A stretch of 64,000 nucleotides of DNA, from positions 62,001-126,000 of the forward strand of contig NZ_JAAXPA010000017.1 of assembly GCF_012396235.1 (NCBI RefSeq), given 5' to 3'. Positions 56,443-64,000 of the stretch are shown piece by piece. The position numbers and the translations under genes are program-made. The notes beneath the pieces are model-generated. The model saw only the letters and a list, made by a program, of their open reading frames with translations, was not told the origin of the DNA and did not search any database. The stretch comes from Rhodococcus opacus. Its GTDB lineage: Bacteria; Actinomycetota; Actinomycetes; Mycobacteriales; Mycobacteriaceae. Positions within the stretch are counted from its first letter, which is position 1; each line of letters starts with the position of its first letter.

Positions 56443-57513
56443 TTGTACCACCTGCTCCTACGGGTGATGTTCCGCGTTCCTCCGGAGCGGATTCATCACC
56501 TGGCCTTCGCTGCGATGCGCCTGGTCACGCGGTTCTCGCCGTTGCGTCAGCTCGTCGGCAAGGTTCTCGTCGTGGACGATCCGGTACTGCGGAACACCGT
56601 GTTCGGACTCGACTTCCCGGCGCCGCTCGGTCTGGCCGCCGGGTTCGACAAGGATGCGACCGGCGTCGACGCGTGGGGTCCCCTCGGCTTCGGGTTCGCC
56701 GAGGTGGGCACCGTCACCGCCCAGGCCCAGCCCGGCAACCCGGCTCCCCGCCTGTTCCGGCTGCCCGCGGACCGCGCCCTGATCAACCGGATGGGTTTCA
56801 ACAACCACGGCGCAGGCAATGCCGCCAATCATCTTCGTCAGCGCCGGGCCGGTGTCCCGATCGGCGCGAACATCGGCAAGACCAAGATCGTCGACGCCGC
56901 GGACGCCCCGGCCGACTACACGGCGAGCGCGCAACTACTGGGCCCGCTGGCCGATTTCATGGTGGTCAACGTCAGCTCACCCAACACCCCGGGACTGCGG
57001 GACCTGCAGGCCGTCGAATCTCTCCGGCCTCTCCTGCGTGCCGTTCTCGACTGCGTGACCGTCCCGGTTCTGGTGAAGATCGCCCCCGACCTGTCCGACG
57101 ACGACGTCGATGCGGTCGCGGATCTCGCGCTCGAACTCGGCCTGGCCGGCATCGTCGCGACCAACACCACCATCCGCCGGGACGGGCTGAACACCCCGGA
57201 CGACGAGGTGTCCGCGATCGGCGCGGGCGGGTTGTCGGGACCTCCGGTCGCCGAACGATCGCTCAAGGTCCTCCGCCGCCTGCACGCGCGGGTGGGTGAT
57301 CGCCTGGTGCTGATCTCCGTCGGCGGCATCGAGACGGTCGACCAGGCATGGGAACGGATCCTGGCCGGGGCGTCCCTCGTGCAGGGTTACACCGGCTTCA
57401 TCTACGGCGGGCCGTTCTGGGCTCGCCGCATCCACAAGGGGCTGGCCCGGAAGGTGCGCGAGGCCGGCTACTCCTCCGTCGCCGATGCGGTCGGCGCCGG
57501 CGCCGTGCGCTGA
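56443..57513 (+). CDS. pyrD: Dihydroorotate dehydrogenase (quinone), class 2
   Basis: PyrD oxidises dihydroorotate to orotate, passing electrons to quinone in the membrane. The protein of about 356 residues has an N-terminal helical membrane-binding extension ([24 protein letters not shown]), FMN-binding [24 protein letters not shown], the [14 protein letters not shown] box with the catalytic Ser, NTTIRRDGL, and [17 protein letters not shown] chose the TTG at 56443, which has AGGGAG upstream and aligns with mycobacterial PyrD; the ATG at 56410 overlaps the previous gene. It ends at a strong terminator. Confidence 0.94.
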   Translation: MYHLLLRVMFRVPPERIHHLAFAAMRLVTRFSPLRQLVGKVLVVDDPVLRNTVFGLDFPAPLGLAAGFDKDATGVDAWGPLGFGFAEVGTVTAQAQPGNPAPRLFRLPADRALINRMGFNNHGAGNAANHLRQRRAGVPIGANIGKTKIVDAADAPADYTASAQLLGPLADFMVVNVSSPNTPGLRDLQAVESLRPLLRAVLDCVTVPVLVKIAPDLSDDDVDAVADLALELGLAGIVATNTTIRRDGLNTPDDEVSAIGAGGLSGPPVAERSLKVLRRLHARVGDRLVLISVGGIETVDQAWERILAGASLVQGYTGFIYGGPFWARRIHKGLARKVREAGYSSVADAVGAGAVR

Positions 57514-57532
57514 CACGGACCGTACACAGACC

Positions 57533-57567
57533 GGTGGCCGGCGAATCCCGAGGATTCGCCGGCCACC
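57533..57567. terminator. Bidirectional 16-bp hairpin between pyrD and PEBP gene
   Basis: Arms GGTGGCCGGCGAATCC and GGATTCGCCGGCCACC are exactly complementary around a CGA loop, between the pyrD stop (57513) and the PEBP gene 3' end (57590). Confidence 0.85.
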
Positions 57568-57589
57568 CGCGTCTTCCGAAGCTACCGAG

Positions 57590-58120
57590 CTACTGCTCGT
57601 ACGTCCCCTGGATCTTCGCGCGAGCGATCGCATGCGAGAACAGGTTGAAACCCAGGAACGCCGGCGTCGAGTCGGCGGTGACCCCGTCGAGAGTCTCCAC
57701 GTCGAGCGCGTGGACCACGAAGATGTAGCGGTGCGGTCCGTGCCCTTCCGGCGGGGCCGCGCCGAGGAAACGACGCAATCCGGCGTCGTTCTTCAGCGTG
57801 ATCGCACCGCTCGGCAGCCCGGTTCCGTCGTCGTCGCCTGCGCCGCTCACCAGCGTGGTCGTGTCGGCCGGAATGTTGGCGACCGCCCAGTGCCAGAATC
57901 CGGACGCCGTCGGCGCGTCGGGGTCGTACACCGTCACCGCGAAGCTCTTGGTCTCGGCGGGGAACCCCGACCACGACAGCTGCGGCGAGTTGTCGTAGCC
58001 GCCGGCGCCGAAGATTCCGCTGACCTGTTCCTTGTTCATCGGCTGTCCGTCGGTGACGTCGGTGGAGGTCAGCTCGAAACTCGGCAGGTCGGGAAGTGCC
58101 TCGTACGGGTCGTGTGACAT
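57590..58120 (-). CDS. YbhB/YbcL family (PEBP-like) protein
   Basis: A 176-residue phosphatidylethanolamine-binding-like protein: [27 protein letters not shown] with the conserved Asp-Pro-Asp, [12 protein letters not shown], and [13 protein letters not shown], which together form the ligand pocket. The target ligand is unknown. By position it matches M. tuberculosis Rv2140c next to pyrD. I chose the ATG at 58120, which leaves the longer reading as sequence overlapping the neighbour. It follows the M20 peptidase gene after 34 bases. Confidence 0.85.
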   Translation of the reverse strand: MSHDPYEALPDLPSFELTSTDVTDGQPMNKEQVSGIFGAGGYDNSPQLSWSGFPAETKSFAVTVYDPDAPTASGFWHWAVANIPADTTTLVSGAGDDDGTGLPSGAITLKNDAGLRRFLGAAPPEGHGPHRYIFVVHALDVETLDGVTADSTPAFLGFNLFSHAIARAKIQGTYEQ

Positions 58121-58154
58121 GCGGTTCCTCTCTTGTCGCGTATCGGTTCTCGGA

Positions 58155-59507
58155 TCAGCTGTGGAGCAGAAAATGTTCCAGCACGCGTGTACCGAACAGT
58201 AGTGCGTCGACCGGTACCCGTTCGTCGACACCGTGGAACAGCGCGCTGAAATCCAGGTCGGCGGGCAGCTGCAGCGGAGCGAACCCGAAGCACCGGATGC
58301 CGAGCTTCGCGAACGCCTTGGCGTCGGTTCCACCCGACAGCATGTAGGGCACGGTCCGGGCACCGGGATCGTGCGCGAGAATCGCGTCGTTCATGGCGTC
58401 CACGAGATGTCCGTCGAACGTCGTCTCGTAGGAGTCGAGTTTCGTGATCCATTCGCGCTGGACGTCCGGCCCGATGAGCTCGTCGACCGTCGCCTCGAAC
58501 TCGGCCTGCCTGCCAGGCAGGATCCGGCAGTCGACGACCGCCTCCGCGGTCTGCGGGATGACGTTGGCCTTGTAGCCGGCCGAGAGCATGGTCGGGTTCG
58601 CGGTGTCGCGGAGGGTAGCGCCGATGATGTTGGCGATGGTGCCGAGTTTCGCGAGGGTGCCGTCGAGGTCGGGCGACTTCGGGTCGAAGTCGAGTCCGGT
58701 CTCCTCACCCGCCGCTTCGAGGAATTCGGCCACCGAATCGGAGATGACCAACGGGAACGTGTGCGCACCCAGCCGGGCGACCGCCTGCGCCAGGATGGTG
58801 ACGGCGTTGTCAGTGTGCAGGAACGAGCCGTGCCCGGCGCGACCCTTGGCCGTCAGCCGCATCCATCCGAGACCCTTCTCGGCGGTCTCGACGAGATAGA
58901 GCCTGCGGTCGGTGCCGTCCGGTCGCGGAACGGTCAGGGAGAAACCGCCGACCTCACCGACCGCCTCCGTGACACCCTCGAACAGATCGGGCCGATTCTC
59001 GACGAGCCACTGGCAACCGTACTTGCCACCGGCCTCCTCGTCGGCGACGAAGGCGAACACGAGGTCGCGGGGAGGAACGATCCCCTCGGCCTTGAACTGG
59101 CGGGCGACCGCCAGGATCATCCCGACCATGTCCTTCATGTCGACGGCGCCGCGACCCCACACGTAACCGTCCTCGACGGCTCCGGAGAACGGGTGCACAC
59201 GCCAGTCGGCGGGCTCGGCGGGAACGACGTCGAGGTGGCCATGCAGCATGAGGGCGCCGCGGTCGGGGTTCGAGCCCTTCAGCCGGGCGAACACGTTGCC
59301 GCGGCCCGGTGCACCCGACTCCACGTACGCGGTCTCGTAGCCCACTTCCTGCAGCTGGGCCGCCACCCACTCCGCACACTCGCGTTCGCCCTTCGTCGTG
59401 GCGAGCTCTCCGGTGTTGGACGTGTCGAAGCGGATCAGTGAACTGACGAGATCCACGACTTCGGCTTCGGCGCGACCCTGGCCTGGGGTTTCCTGTGTAG
59501 TTGGCAC
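58155..59507 (-). CDS. M20/M25/M40-family metallopeptidase
   Basis: The 450-residue protein is a di-zinc exopeptidase or deacylase of the ArgE/DapE/carboxypeptidase class. Visible are [16 protein letters not shown] (metal His/Asp), [15 protein letters not shown] (bridging Asp), [14 protein letters not shown] (catalytic Glu pair) and the dimerisation lid domain; the C-terminal [21 protein letters not shown] fits the last ligand region. The substrate is not evident. By position it matches M. tuberculosis Rv2141c. The start is a GTG at 59507. Confidence 0.85.
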   Translation of the reverse strand: MPTTQETPGQGRAEAEVVDLVSSLIRFDTSNTGELATTKGERECAEWVAAQLQEVGYETAYVESGAPGRGNVFARLKGSNPDRGALMLHGHLDVVPAEPADWRVHPFSGAVEDGYVWGRGAVDMKDMVGMILAVARQFKAEGIVPPRDLVFAFVADEEAGGKYGCQWLVENRPDLFEGVTEAVGEVGGFSLTVPRPDGTDRRLYLVETAEKGLGWMRLTAKGRAGHGSFLHTDNAVTILAQAVARLGAHTFPLVISDSVAEFLEAAGEETGLDFDPKSPDLDGTLAKLGTIANIIGATLRDTANPTMLSAGYKANVIPQTAEAVVDCRILPGRQAEFEATVDELIGPDVQREWITKLDSYETTFDGHLVDAMNDAILAHDPGARTVPYMLSGGTDAKAFAKLGIRCFGFAPLQLPADLDFSALFHGVDERVPVDALLFGTRVLEHFLLHS

Positions 59508-59558
59508 TCCACGTTCCTACCACCGCAGCAGCGGAAACGCTCAGGTGAGAGGGGCGAT

Positions 59559-59587
59559 TTGGGCCGTGGCGGTTCATCGGTTAATCT
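59559..59587 (+). promoter_or_regulatory. Promoter of tRNA-Leu
   Basis: TTGGGC (59559-59564) and TAATCT (59582-59587) are 17 bases apart and precede the tRNA by 31 bases. Confidence 0.55.
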
Positions 59588-59618
59588 TTTGCAGCACCCA
59601 TGAAATGGGGGCAAGCAA

Positions 59619-59704
59619 GTCCGAGTGGCGGAATGGCAGACGCGCTAGCTTGAGGTGCTAGTGTCCTATTAACGGACGTGGGGGTTCAAGTCCCCCCTCG
59701 GACA
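59619..59704 (+). tRNA. tRNA-Leu (anticodon GAG)
   Basis: Acceptor arms GTCCGAG and CTCGGAC, anticodon stem CTAGC/GCTAG with loop TTGAGGT (anticodon GAG, reads CTC and CTT), T-arm GGGGGTTCAAGTCCCCC, and a long variable arm with GTCC/GGAC as expected for leucine. The discriminator base is A at 59704 and CCA is not encoded. Confidence 0.96.
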
Positions 59705-59724
59705 CTCTGAGTTGAGACAGACGA

Positions 59725-59755
59725 GAAGGCCCCGGTTCATCGAACCGGGGCCTTC
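59725..59755 (+). terminator. Strong hairpin terminator after tRNA-Leu
   Basis: 14-base arms GAAGGCCCCGGTTC and GAACCGGGGCCTTC around an ATC loop, followed by TTCGT. It ends the tRNA transcript 20 bases after the acceptor. Confidence 0.85.
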
Positions 59756-59776
59756 TTCGTGAGAGGGCGAAGTTCG

Positions 59777-61231
59777 ATGGGTGAAACAACGACGACGATC
59801 GATCCGGCGGATCTCGAGATCTGCCTGAAGGTTCTCGATCAGGCGGCGGAACTCGACGACGCGGATCCCGATTCCGTCACGGTCCAGCGCGCAGTCGGTC
59901 ACCTCTTCAAGAAATTGAAGAAGCGCAGGCGGATCGCGGCCCGCGACGCCGTCTCCGAGGCCGACCGTCAGGTCGTCGCCGCCACCGCGACGGGTTCCCC
60001 CGATCGGATCGACGACGAGACCGCGGGCATCCCGCTCACGTCGAACGCCGACGGCGCATCCGCGGGCACCCTCATCCGACCCCGCCCGTGCTACATCTGC
60101 AAGCAGCGTTACACCCGGGTCGACGCCTTCTATCACCAGCTGTGCCCCGACTGCGCGGCCAAGAGCCGCGCCAAGCGGGACGCGCGCGCGGACCTCACCG
60201 GCCGCCGGGCACTGCTGACCGGCGGTCGCGCCAAGATCGGCATGTACATCGCCCTGCGGTTGCTCCGCGACGGAGCCCACACGACGATCACGACACGTTT
60301 CCCCAACGACGCCATCCGCCGGTTCAAGGCGATGGAGGACAGCAGCGAGTGGATCCACCGGCTGCGCGTCGTCGGTATCGATCTGCGCGACCCGGCGCAG
60401 GTCGTCGCGCTGGCCGACTCCGTTGCCGCGCAGGGCCCGCTGGACATCCTGATCAACAACGCCGCGCAGACGGTGCGACGCTCCCCCGGCGCCTACAGCG
60501 CGCTGGCGGACGCGGAGTCCGGGGCCCTTCCCTCGGGCGACCTGCCCGACGTCCTGACGTTCGGCAAGACGAGCGACGCCCACCCGGCGGCACTCGCCGG
60601 TTCACTGTCCGACGTGTCCGCAATGGCGGGCGCCGCACTGTCCCCCGACGCGGTGAGTTCGCTCGCACTGGTCGCGAAGTCGGCATCCCCAGATCGCATC
60701 GACCAGGGTCTCGCGATCGACGCCGGCGGACTCCTGCCCGACCTCGCGCACACGAACAGCTGGGTCCAGACGGTCGAGGAAGTCGACCCGATCGAGCTGC
60801 TCGAGGTGCAGTTGTGCAACTCGGTCGCCCCGTTCATCCTCGTGTCCCGGCTGCGGCCCGCGATGGCGGCGGCAGGCGCCCGCCGCAAGTACGTGGTGAA
60901 CGTCTCCGCGATGGAGGGCCAGTTCAGCCGCGCCTACAAGGGTCCGGGGCATCCGCACACCAACATGGCGAAGGCCGCGCTGAACATGCTCACCCGCACC
61001 AGCGCCAAGGAGATGCTCGAGGACGGCATCCTCATGACTGCGGTGGACACCGGGTGGATCACCGACGAGCGGCCGCATTACACCAAGATGCGCCTGGCCG
61101 ACGAGGGCTTCCATGCCCCTCTCGACCTGGTCGACGGTGCCGCCCGTGTCTACGACCCGATCGTCCAGGGCGAGCAGGGCGTCGATCTGCACGGCTGCTT
61201 CCTGAAGGACTACGAGCCCTCACCCTGGTGA
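59777..61231 (+). CDS. Zinc-ribbon / short-chain dehydrogenase fusion, non-classical
   Basis: The 484-residue protein has a helical N-terminus, a zinc-ribbon-like module with CYICKQRY and LCPDCAAK (two CxxC pairs, near residues 105-131), then an SDR Rossmann fold (TGGRAKIGMYIALRLLRDGA, DILINNAAQTVRRSPGAY with NNA, and VNVSAMEGQFSRAYKG). In the usual YxxxK position it has Thr (HTNMAKAALNM), so the catalytic Tyr is replaced although Lys is kept. Its substrate is unknown. I chose the ATG at 59777. It is longer than typical SDRs. Confidence 0.7.
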   Translation: MGETTTTIDPADLEICLKVLDQAAELDDADPDSVTVQRAVGHLFKKLKKRRRIAARDAVSEADRQVVAATATGSPDRIDDETAGIPLTSNADGASAGTLIRPRPCYICKQRYTRVDAFYHQLCPDCAAKSRAKRDARADLTGRRALLTGGRAKIGMYIALRLLRDGAHTTITTRFPNDAIRRFKAMEDSSEWIHRLRVVGIDLRDPAQVVALADSVAAQGPLDILINNAAQTVRRSPGAYSALADAESGALPSGDLPDVLTFGKTSDAHPAALAGSLSDVSAMAGAALSPDAVSSLALVAKSASPDRIDQGLAIDAGGLLPDLAHTNSWVQTVEEVDPIELLEVQLCNSVAPFILVSRLRPAMAAAGARRKYVVNVSAMEGQFSRAYKGPGHPHTNMAKAALNMLTRTSAKEMLEDGILMTAVDTGWITDERPHYTKMRLADEGFHAPLDLVDGAARVYDPIVQGEQGVDLHGCFLKDYEPSPW

Positions 61232-61336
61232 TCGAGCACCGCTCGGATCTCCGTACGAGAGCATCGACACAGCCGGAGCACACTCCGGCACGGGGATAAT
61301 AGGGGTCGTACCGATACCTGCAAATGGAGGCGTTTC

Positions 61337-61753
61337 ATGGCGATAGCCGTTGTCCACCGAGACAGCCCGGAAGGCCGGGCGGCCATCGTCCACGCCGCCC
61401 GTGAGGCTGTGCAACGACGGGAACAGCTGCTCGTCCTCCACGTCCTCGACGACGACCCCGGCCAGGACGCCGAGTCCGACCGGTCCGCCCTGCGCGCCGA
61501 GATCCAGGCCACGCTCGAGAGTGGCGGGGTCGGCGAGTCGTCGTGGGAGCTGCGCACCAACGAGCACGACGGTGATCAGGTGAGCGCTCTGCGCGCGCTG
61601 GTCGACAGCAGCGGCGCGGATCTGCTCGTCGTGGGTACCCGGCGCATGTCCCCGATCGGCAAGTTCCTCCTGGAACGATGGCTGCAACGCCTCCTTCTCG
61701 AGGTCGACATTCCGATCCTGGTGGTCAAGGAAGACGTGCGCGGCACCGCCTGA
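61337..61753 (+). CDS. Universal stress protein family
   Basis: A 138-residue single USP domain: AIAVVHRDSPEGRAAIVHAAREA, VLHVLDD, and GADLLVVGTRRMSPIGKFLLERWLQRLLLEVDIPILVV. The usual ATP-binding tail GxxxxxGx9GS/T lacks its final Gly-Ser (LERWLQR), so it may not bind ATP. It has a clear GGAGGCG ribosome-binding site. Role unknown. Confidence 0.8.
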   Translation: MAIAVVHRDSPEGRAAIVHAAREAVQRREQLLVLHVLDDDPGQDAESDRSALRAEIQATLESGGVGESSWELRTNEHDGDQVSALRALVDSSGADLLVVGTRRMSPIGKFLLERWLQRLLLEVDIPILVVKEDVRGTA

Positions 61754-61830
61754 GCCCGTTACCCGGCGGACCCGGCCGGGCGACGCCTACGATGGCGTAT
61801 GGGGGAAATTCGGATGTCAGGGGTGCATCG

Positions 61831-62235
61831 ATGGGGAGCGTCTTCTACGAGGTCGTCGCCGACGCCACTGCCGTCGCACACCTGATCTTCATCCTCTACG
61901 TCGTGTGCGGTGGGTTTCTCGCCTGGCACTGGCCGCGCACCATCGCCCTCCACCTCGCCGCGGTGGCCTGGGGATTCACCGGCGTCCTCGTCGGCATCGA
62001 CTGCCCGCTGACCCACCTGGAGAGCTGGGCCCGGGTCCGCGCCGGGCAGGACCCGCTCCCCTCGTCCGGGTTCATCTCCCACTACCTCACCGGGGTCGTC
62101 TACCCGGAATCCGCCGCGGGAGCGATCCAAACTCTCGTCGCGCTCGGTGTCGTCACCTCGTGGGTCGGCTACGTCGTCCTGCGGCTCCGCACCCGGGTAC
62201 CCCTCGCACCCACCCACCCCGGTACCGGACTCTGA
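61831..62235 (+). CDS. DUF2784 membrane protein
   Basis: A 134-residue small membrane protein of the DUF2784 family with about three to four hydrophobic helices (AVAHLIFILYVVCGGFLAW, LAAVAWGFTGVLVGIDCPLTHLESWAR, GFISHYLTGVVYP, VVTSWVGYVVL). The CPLTHLE...R and GFI-HYL motifs are diagnostic. Function unknown. The ATG at 61831 is chosen because the longer reading overlaps the previous gene. Confidence 0.8.
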   Translation: MGSVFYEVVADATAVAHLIFILYVVCGGFLAWHWPRTIALHLAAVAWGFTGVLVGIDCPLTHLESWARVRAGQDPLPSSGFISHYLTGVVYPESAAGAIQTLVALGVVTSWVGYVVLRLRTRVPLAPTHPGTGL

Positions 62236-62258
62236 GCTCCCGCTTCCCTACCGCCGAG

Positions 62259-62264
62259 TAGGGT
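62259..62264 (+). promoter_or_regulatory. -10 element TAGGGT for the enoyl-reductase-like gene (leaderless)
   Basis: TAGGGT, exactly 6 bases, then ATG at 62271. Confidence 0.65.
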
Positions 62265-62270
62265 CGTGCC

Positions 62271-63515
62271 ATGACAGACAACGCACGTGAATTGGATCTC
62301 GTCGTCTACGGGGCCACCGGCTTCGTCGGCAAACTTCTCGCCGACTATCTCGCACAGCACACTCCGGACGGCGTGCGGATCGCGCTCGCGGGGCGGACAG
62401 CCGCCAAACTCGAAGCGGTGCGGTCCGCGCTCGGTCCGCGCGCGGCGCAGTGGCCCGTCATCGTCGCGAACTCCGACGACGCCGCGTCGCTCGCAGCCCT
62501 CGCGGGACGCACCCGGGTGGTCGCGACGACGGTCGGGCCGTACGCCAAGTACGGACATGCCCTCGCCGCGGCATGCGCCGAGGCGGGCACCGACTACGTC
62601 GACCTCACCGGAGAGGTGCTGTTCGCCCGCGAGAGCATCGACGCCAACCACGATCGGGCCCGCGAGACCGGCGCCCGGATCGTCCACTCCTGCGGGTTCG
62701 ACTCCATTCCGTCCGACCTCGGGGTGCACGTCCTGTACGAGAAGGTCCGGGAGGACGGCGCCGGCGAACTCACCGACACCACCCTGGTGGTCACGTCCGT
62801 GCGCGGCGGCGTCAGCGGCGGCACGATCGATTCGCTGCGCACACAGGTGGACGTGTCGAAGAAGAATCCGGCGTCGCGGCATCTCGCGGCGTCGCCGTAC
62901 TCGCTGAGCCCCGACCGCTCGAAGGAACCGGACCTCGGCAAGCAGTCCGACATGAGCGTGGTCAACGGCGAGGACATCGCACCCGGCCTGAAGGGGTGGA
63001 AGGCCCCCTTCTTCATGGGTCCCTACAACACCCGGGTCGTGCGGCGCAGCAACGCGCTCCGCGACTGGGCCTACGGTCGGGAGTTCAAGTACCGCGAGGT
63101 CATGAACGTCGGAAGCTCCCCGATCACACCGGTGATCGCGGGTGCGGTGGCGGCCGGCCTCGGCGGGTTGATCGTCGGAATGGCCCTCCCGCCCACCCGG
63201 TACGTCCTCGACCGCGTTCTGCCCTCACCGGGCGACGGCCCCAGCGAAGAGGCGCAGCGCAAGGGCCACTTCACCATCGACGTGTACACGACCACCACCA
63301 CGGGCGCGCGCTACACGTCGCGAGTGAAGGCGAAGGGCGATCCCGGATACAGCGCCACCGCGGTGATGCTCGGCGAATCCGCGCTGAGCCTCGTCCTCGG
63401 CGGCGACGCACTGCCGGATTCGGCCGGCGTCCTCACCCCCGCCACGGCACTCGGCGACGTCCTGGTGACACGGCTGCGCGACGCGGGCTTCGAGATCTCT
63501 GCGCGAAAACTGTGA
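62271..63515 (+). CDS. Saccharopine-dehydrogenase-like (trans-acting enoyl reductase-like) protein
   Basis: The 414-residue protein has an N-terminal Rossmann fold (LVVYGATGFVGKLLADYLAQ, about residues 10-29; AGRTAAKLEAVRSALG), the strand VVATTVGPYAKYG, and HSCGFDSIPSDLGVHVL. It resembles the mycobacterial Rv2449c/trans-enoyl-reductase group that acts in complex-lipid synthesis, but no polyketide synthase is near, so the substrate is open. A hydrophobic segment (VIAGAVAAGLGGLIVGMAL) lies near residue 290. Leaderless promoter. Confidence 0.8.
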   Translation: MTDNARELDLVVYGATGFVGKLLADYLAQHTPDGVRIALAGRTAAKLEAVRSALGPRAAQWPVIVANSDDAASLAALAGRTRVVATTVGPYAKYGHALAAACAEAGTDYVDLTGEVLFARESIDANHDRARETGARIVHSCGFDSIPSDLGVHVLYEKVREDGAGELTDTTLVVTSVRGGVSGGTIDSLRTQVDVSKKNPASRHLAASPYSLSPDRSKEPDLGKQSDMSVVNGEDIAPGLKGWKAPFFMGPYNTRVVRRSNALRDWAYGREFKYREVMNVGSSPITPVIAGAVAAGLGGLIVGMALPPTRYVLDRVLPSPGDGPSEEAQRKGHFTIDVYTTTTTGARYTSRVKAKGDPGYSATAVMLGESALSLVLGGDALPDSAGVLTPATALGDVLVTRLRDAGFEISARKL

Positions 63516-63617
63516 GCGGTTGGGCGCGTGTGAAGATGACACGCGCCCACCCCTCCAGCTAGTGTCGAACCTTGTGCGCGGACGGCCGCGCATGCGACGA
63601 GAGATGTGGGAGTCCGA

Positions 63618-63719
63618 GTGAACGGCACGAGCGCGCAGGCAGGCCCCGCGGCCTCGCTCGCCCTCATGCCCTTCTGGCCCTCCCGCCGAGGCCATGCATA
63701 CGACCAGGGATGTTGCTGA
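63618..63719 (+). CDS. Cys-Cys leader peptide upstream of the TauE/SafE gene
   Basis: A 33-codon reading frame starts with GTG behind GGGAG and ends SRRGHAYDQGCC then stop. Terminal adjacent Cys codons and an SRR-H-like stretch match the actinobacterial putative leader peptides upstream of sulfur genes, where ribosome stalling on Cys codons senses cysteine. A 7-bp hairpin with TTT follows its stop codon. A second small GTG frame (63574-63621) begins eight bases after TAGTGT (63560-63565) and its TGA overlaps the 63618 GTG. No protein function is implied. Confidence 0.55.
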   Translation: MNGTSAQAGPAASLALMPFWPSRRGHAYDQGCC

Positions 63720-63740
63720 CCAGCCTGCTCGCTGGTCTTT
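63718..63740 (+). terminator. Possible attenuator hairpin after the leader peptide
   Basis: GACCAGC and GCTGGTC form a 7-bp stem around CTGCTC, followed by TTT at 63738-63740. It begins in the leader stop codon and precedes the transporter start by 38 bases. Confidence 0.45.
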
Positions 63741-63777
63741 GCTGCCCTGACGGTTCGCTCTCTCGGTCGGAGTCTCG

Positions 63778-64000
63778 ATGTTCAAGCTCTTGATTTTCAC
63801 GCTGGTCGGCGTGGGTGCCCAGCTGGTCGACGGCGCTCTCGGCATGGCCTTCGGCGTGACTGCGACCACCCTGCTCGTGTTCAGCGGCGTCGGACCGGCA
63901 CACGCCAGCGCAGCAGTGCATTTCGCCGAGGTCGGCACCACGCTCGCCTCCGGCGCGTCGCACTGGCGGTTCCGCAACATCGACTGGGCTCTCGTACTGC
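63778..64000 (+). CDS. Sulfite exporter TauE/SafE family permease (5' part only)
   Basis: Only the first 74 codons are in view. They read LLIFTLVGVGAQLVDGALGMAFGVTATTLL, typical of the first helix pair of TauE/SafE (DUF81) permeases, and continue AAVHFAEVGTTLASGASHWRFRNIDW. The family moves sulfite, sulfonates or other organosulfur anions across the membrane. The ATG at 63778 is preceded by CGGAG. The upstream 262 bases contain a Cys-ending leader peptide and a hairpin, which supports sulfur control. The rest lies outside the window. Confidence 0.8.
   Translation, partial: MFKLLIFTLVGVGAQLVDGALGMAFGVTATTLLVFSGVGPAHASAAVHFAEVGTTLASGASHWRFRNIDWALVL

Noticed and set aside
63572-63793. A 73-codon plus-strand frame with several Cys upstream of the transporter
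   Set aside because: It starts with TTG without a ribosome-binding site and runs across the transporter start; the 33-codon frame ending in Cys-Cys fits the known leader-peptide pattern better. The ATG at 63710 in this frame also gives adjacent Cys codons and cannot be excluded.

Overview
The window looks like a chromosomal core segment of a high-GC mycolic-acid actinobacterium. It is most probably Rhodococcus, in the R. jostii/R. opacus clade; this is an inference from protein similarity and gene order, with no 16S to confirm it. Supporting signs are the complete Pup-proteasome locus, mycothiol biosynthesis (mshC), an MTB12-like lipoprotein, gene order like the M. tuberculosis Rv2093c-Rv2141c region, pervasive 4-base ATGA/GTGA gene overlaps, and many leaderless promoters (TAGnCT placed 6-7 bases before an ATG/GTG). 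I see no insertion sequence, prophage, CRISPR array or rRNA, and no gene-free stretch longer than about 260 bases.

Layout. 1-7.0 kb: tatC (cut by the window edge), tatA, a ketopantoate-reductase-like gene, pafC, pafB and pafA on the minus strand, then a plus-strand PAP2-diacylglycerol kinase fusion. 7.0-13.4 kb: prcA, prcB, pup, dop and the ATPase arc/mpa, with a small F420-type protein and a Nudix hydrolase between them. 13.4-26.3 kb: an MTB12-like lipoprotein behind a probable IdeR box, trmI, a RecB-like Fe-S nuclease, a thioesterase, hisG/hisE, a pseudouridine synthase, trhO, a HAD phosphatase, metH, a PAC2 protein and an MFS exporter. 26.3-37.9 kb is more accessory: nirBD, an O-acyltransferase, a CMD protein, DUF3224, AraC and XRE-cupin regulators, a methyltransferase, an AbiEi-like winged-helix protein and an Hsp70-like membrane protein. 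38.1-45.2 kb: a three-gene SMC-type operon (DUF2397, DUF2398, giant SbcC/MukB-like ATPase) matching Wadjet type III JetABC. 45.2-59.5 kb: mshC with three conserved actinobacterial genes, uppP, a degenerate aldo/keto reductase, a heme oxygenase plus hemin ABC transporter operon behind an IdeR box, an LppL-like lipoprotein, pyrD, a PEBP protein and an M20 peptidase. 59.6-64 kb: tRNA-Leu(GAG), an unusual SDR with a zinc ribbon, a stress protein, DUF2784, a saccharopine-dehydrogenase-like enoyl reductase, and the start of a TauE/SafE transporter behind a Cys-Cys leader peptide.

How genes work together. PafA ligates Pup to lysines, Dop deamidates Pup-Gln and removes Pup, and Arc unfolds pupylated proteins into the PrcAB core. 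PafB/PafC are the linked DNA-damage regulators. HmuTUV would import hemin and HmuO would release its iron under IdeR control. HisE and HisG catalyse early steps of histidine synthesis, and NirBD reduces nitrite to ammonium.

The points most worth a second look are the JetABC operon, which ends in a strong hairpin with no JetD nuclease after it; the Cys-Cys leader peptide before the TauE/SafE gene; the IdeR-type box before an MTB12-like lipoprotein; and enzymes that have lost expected catalytic residues (AKR, SDR).
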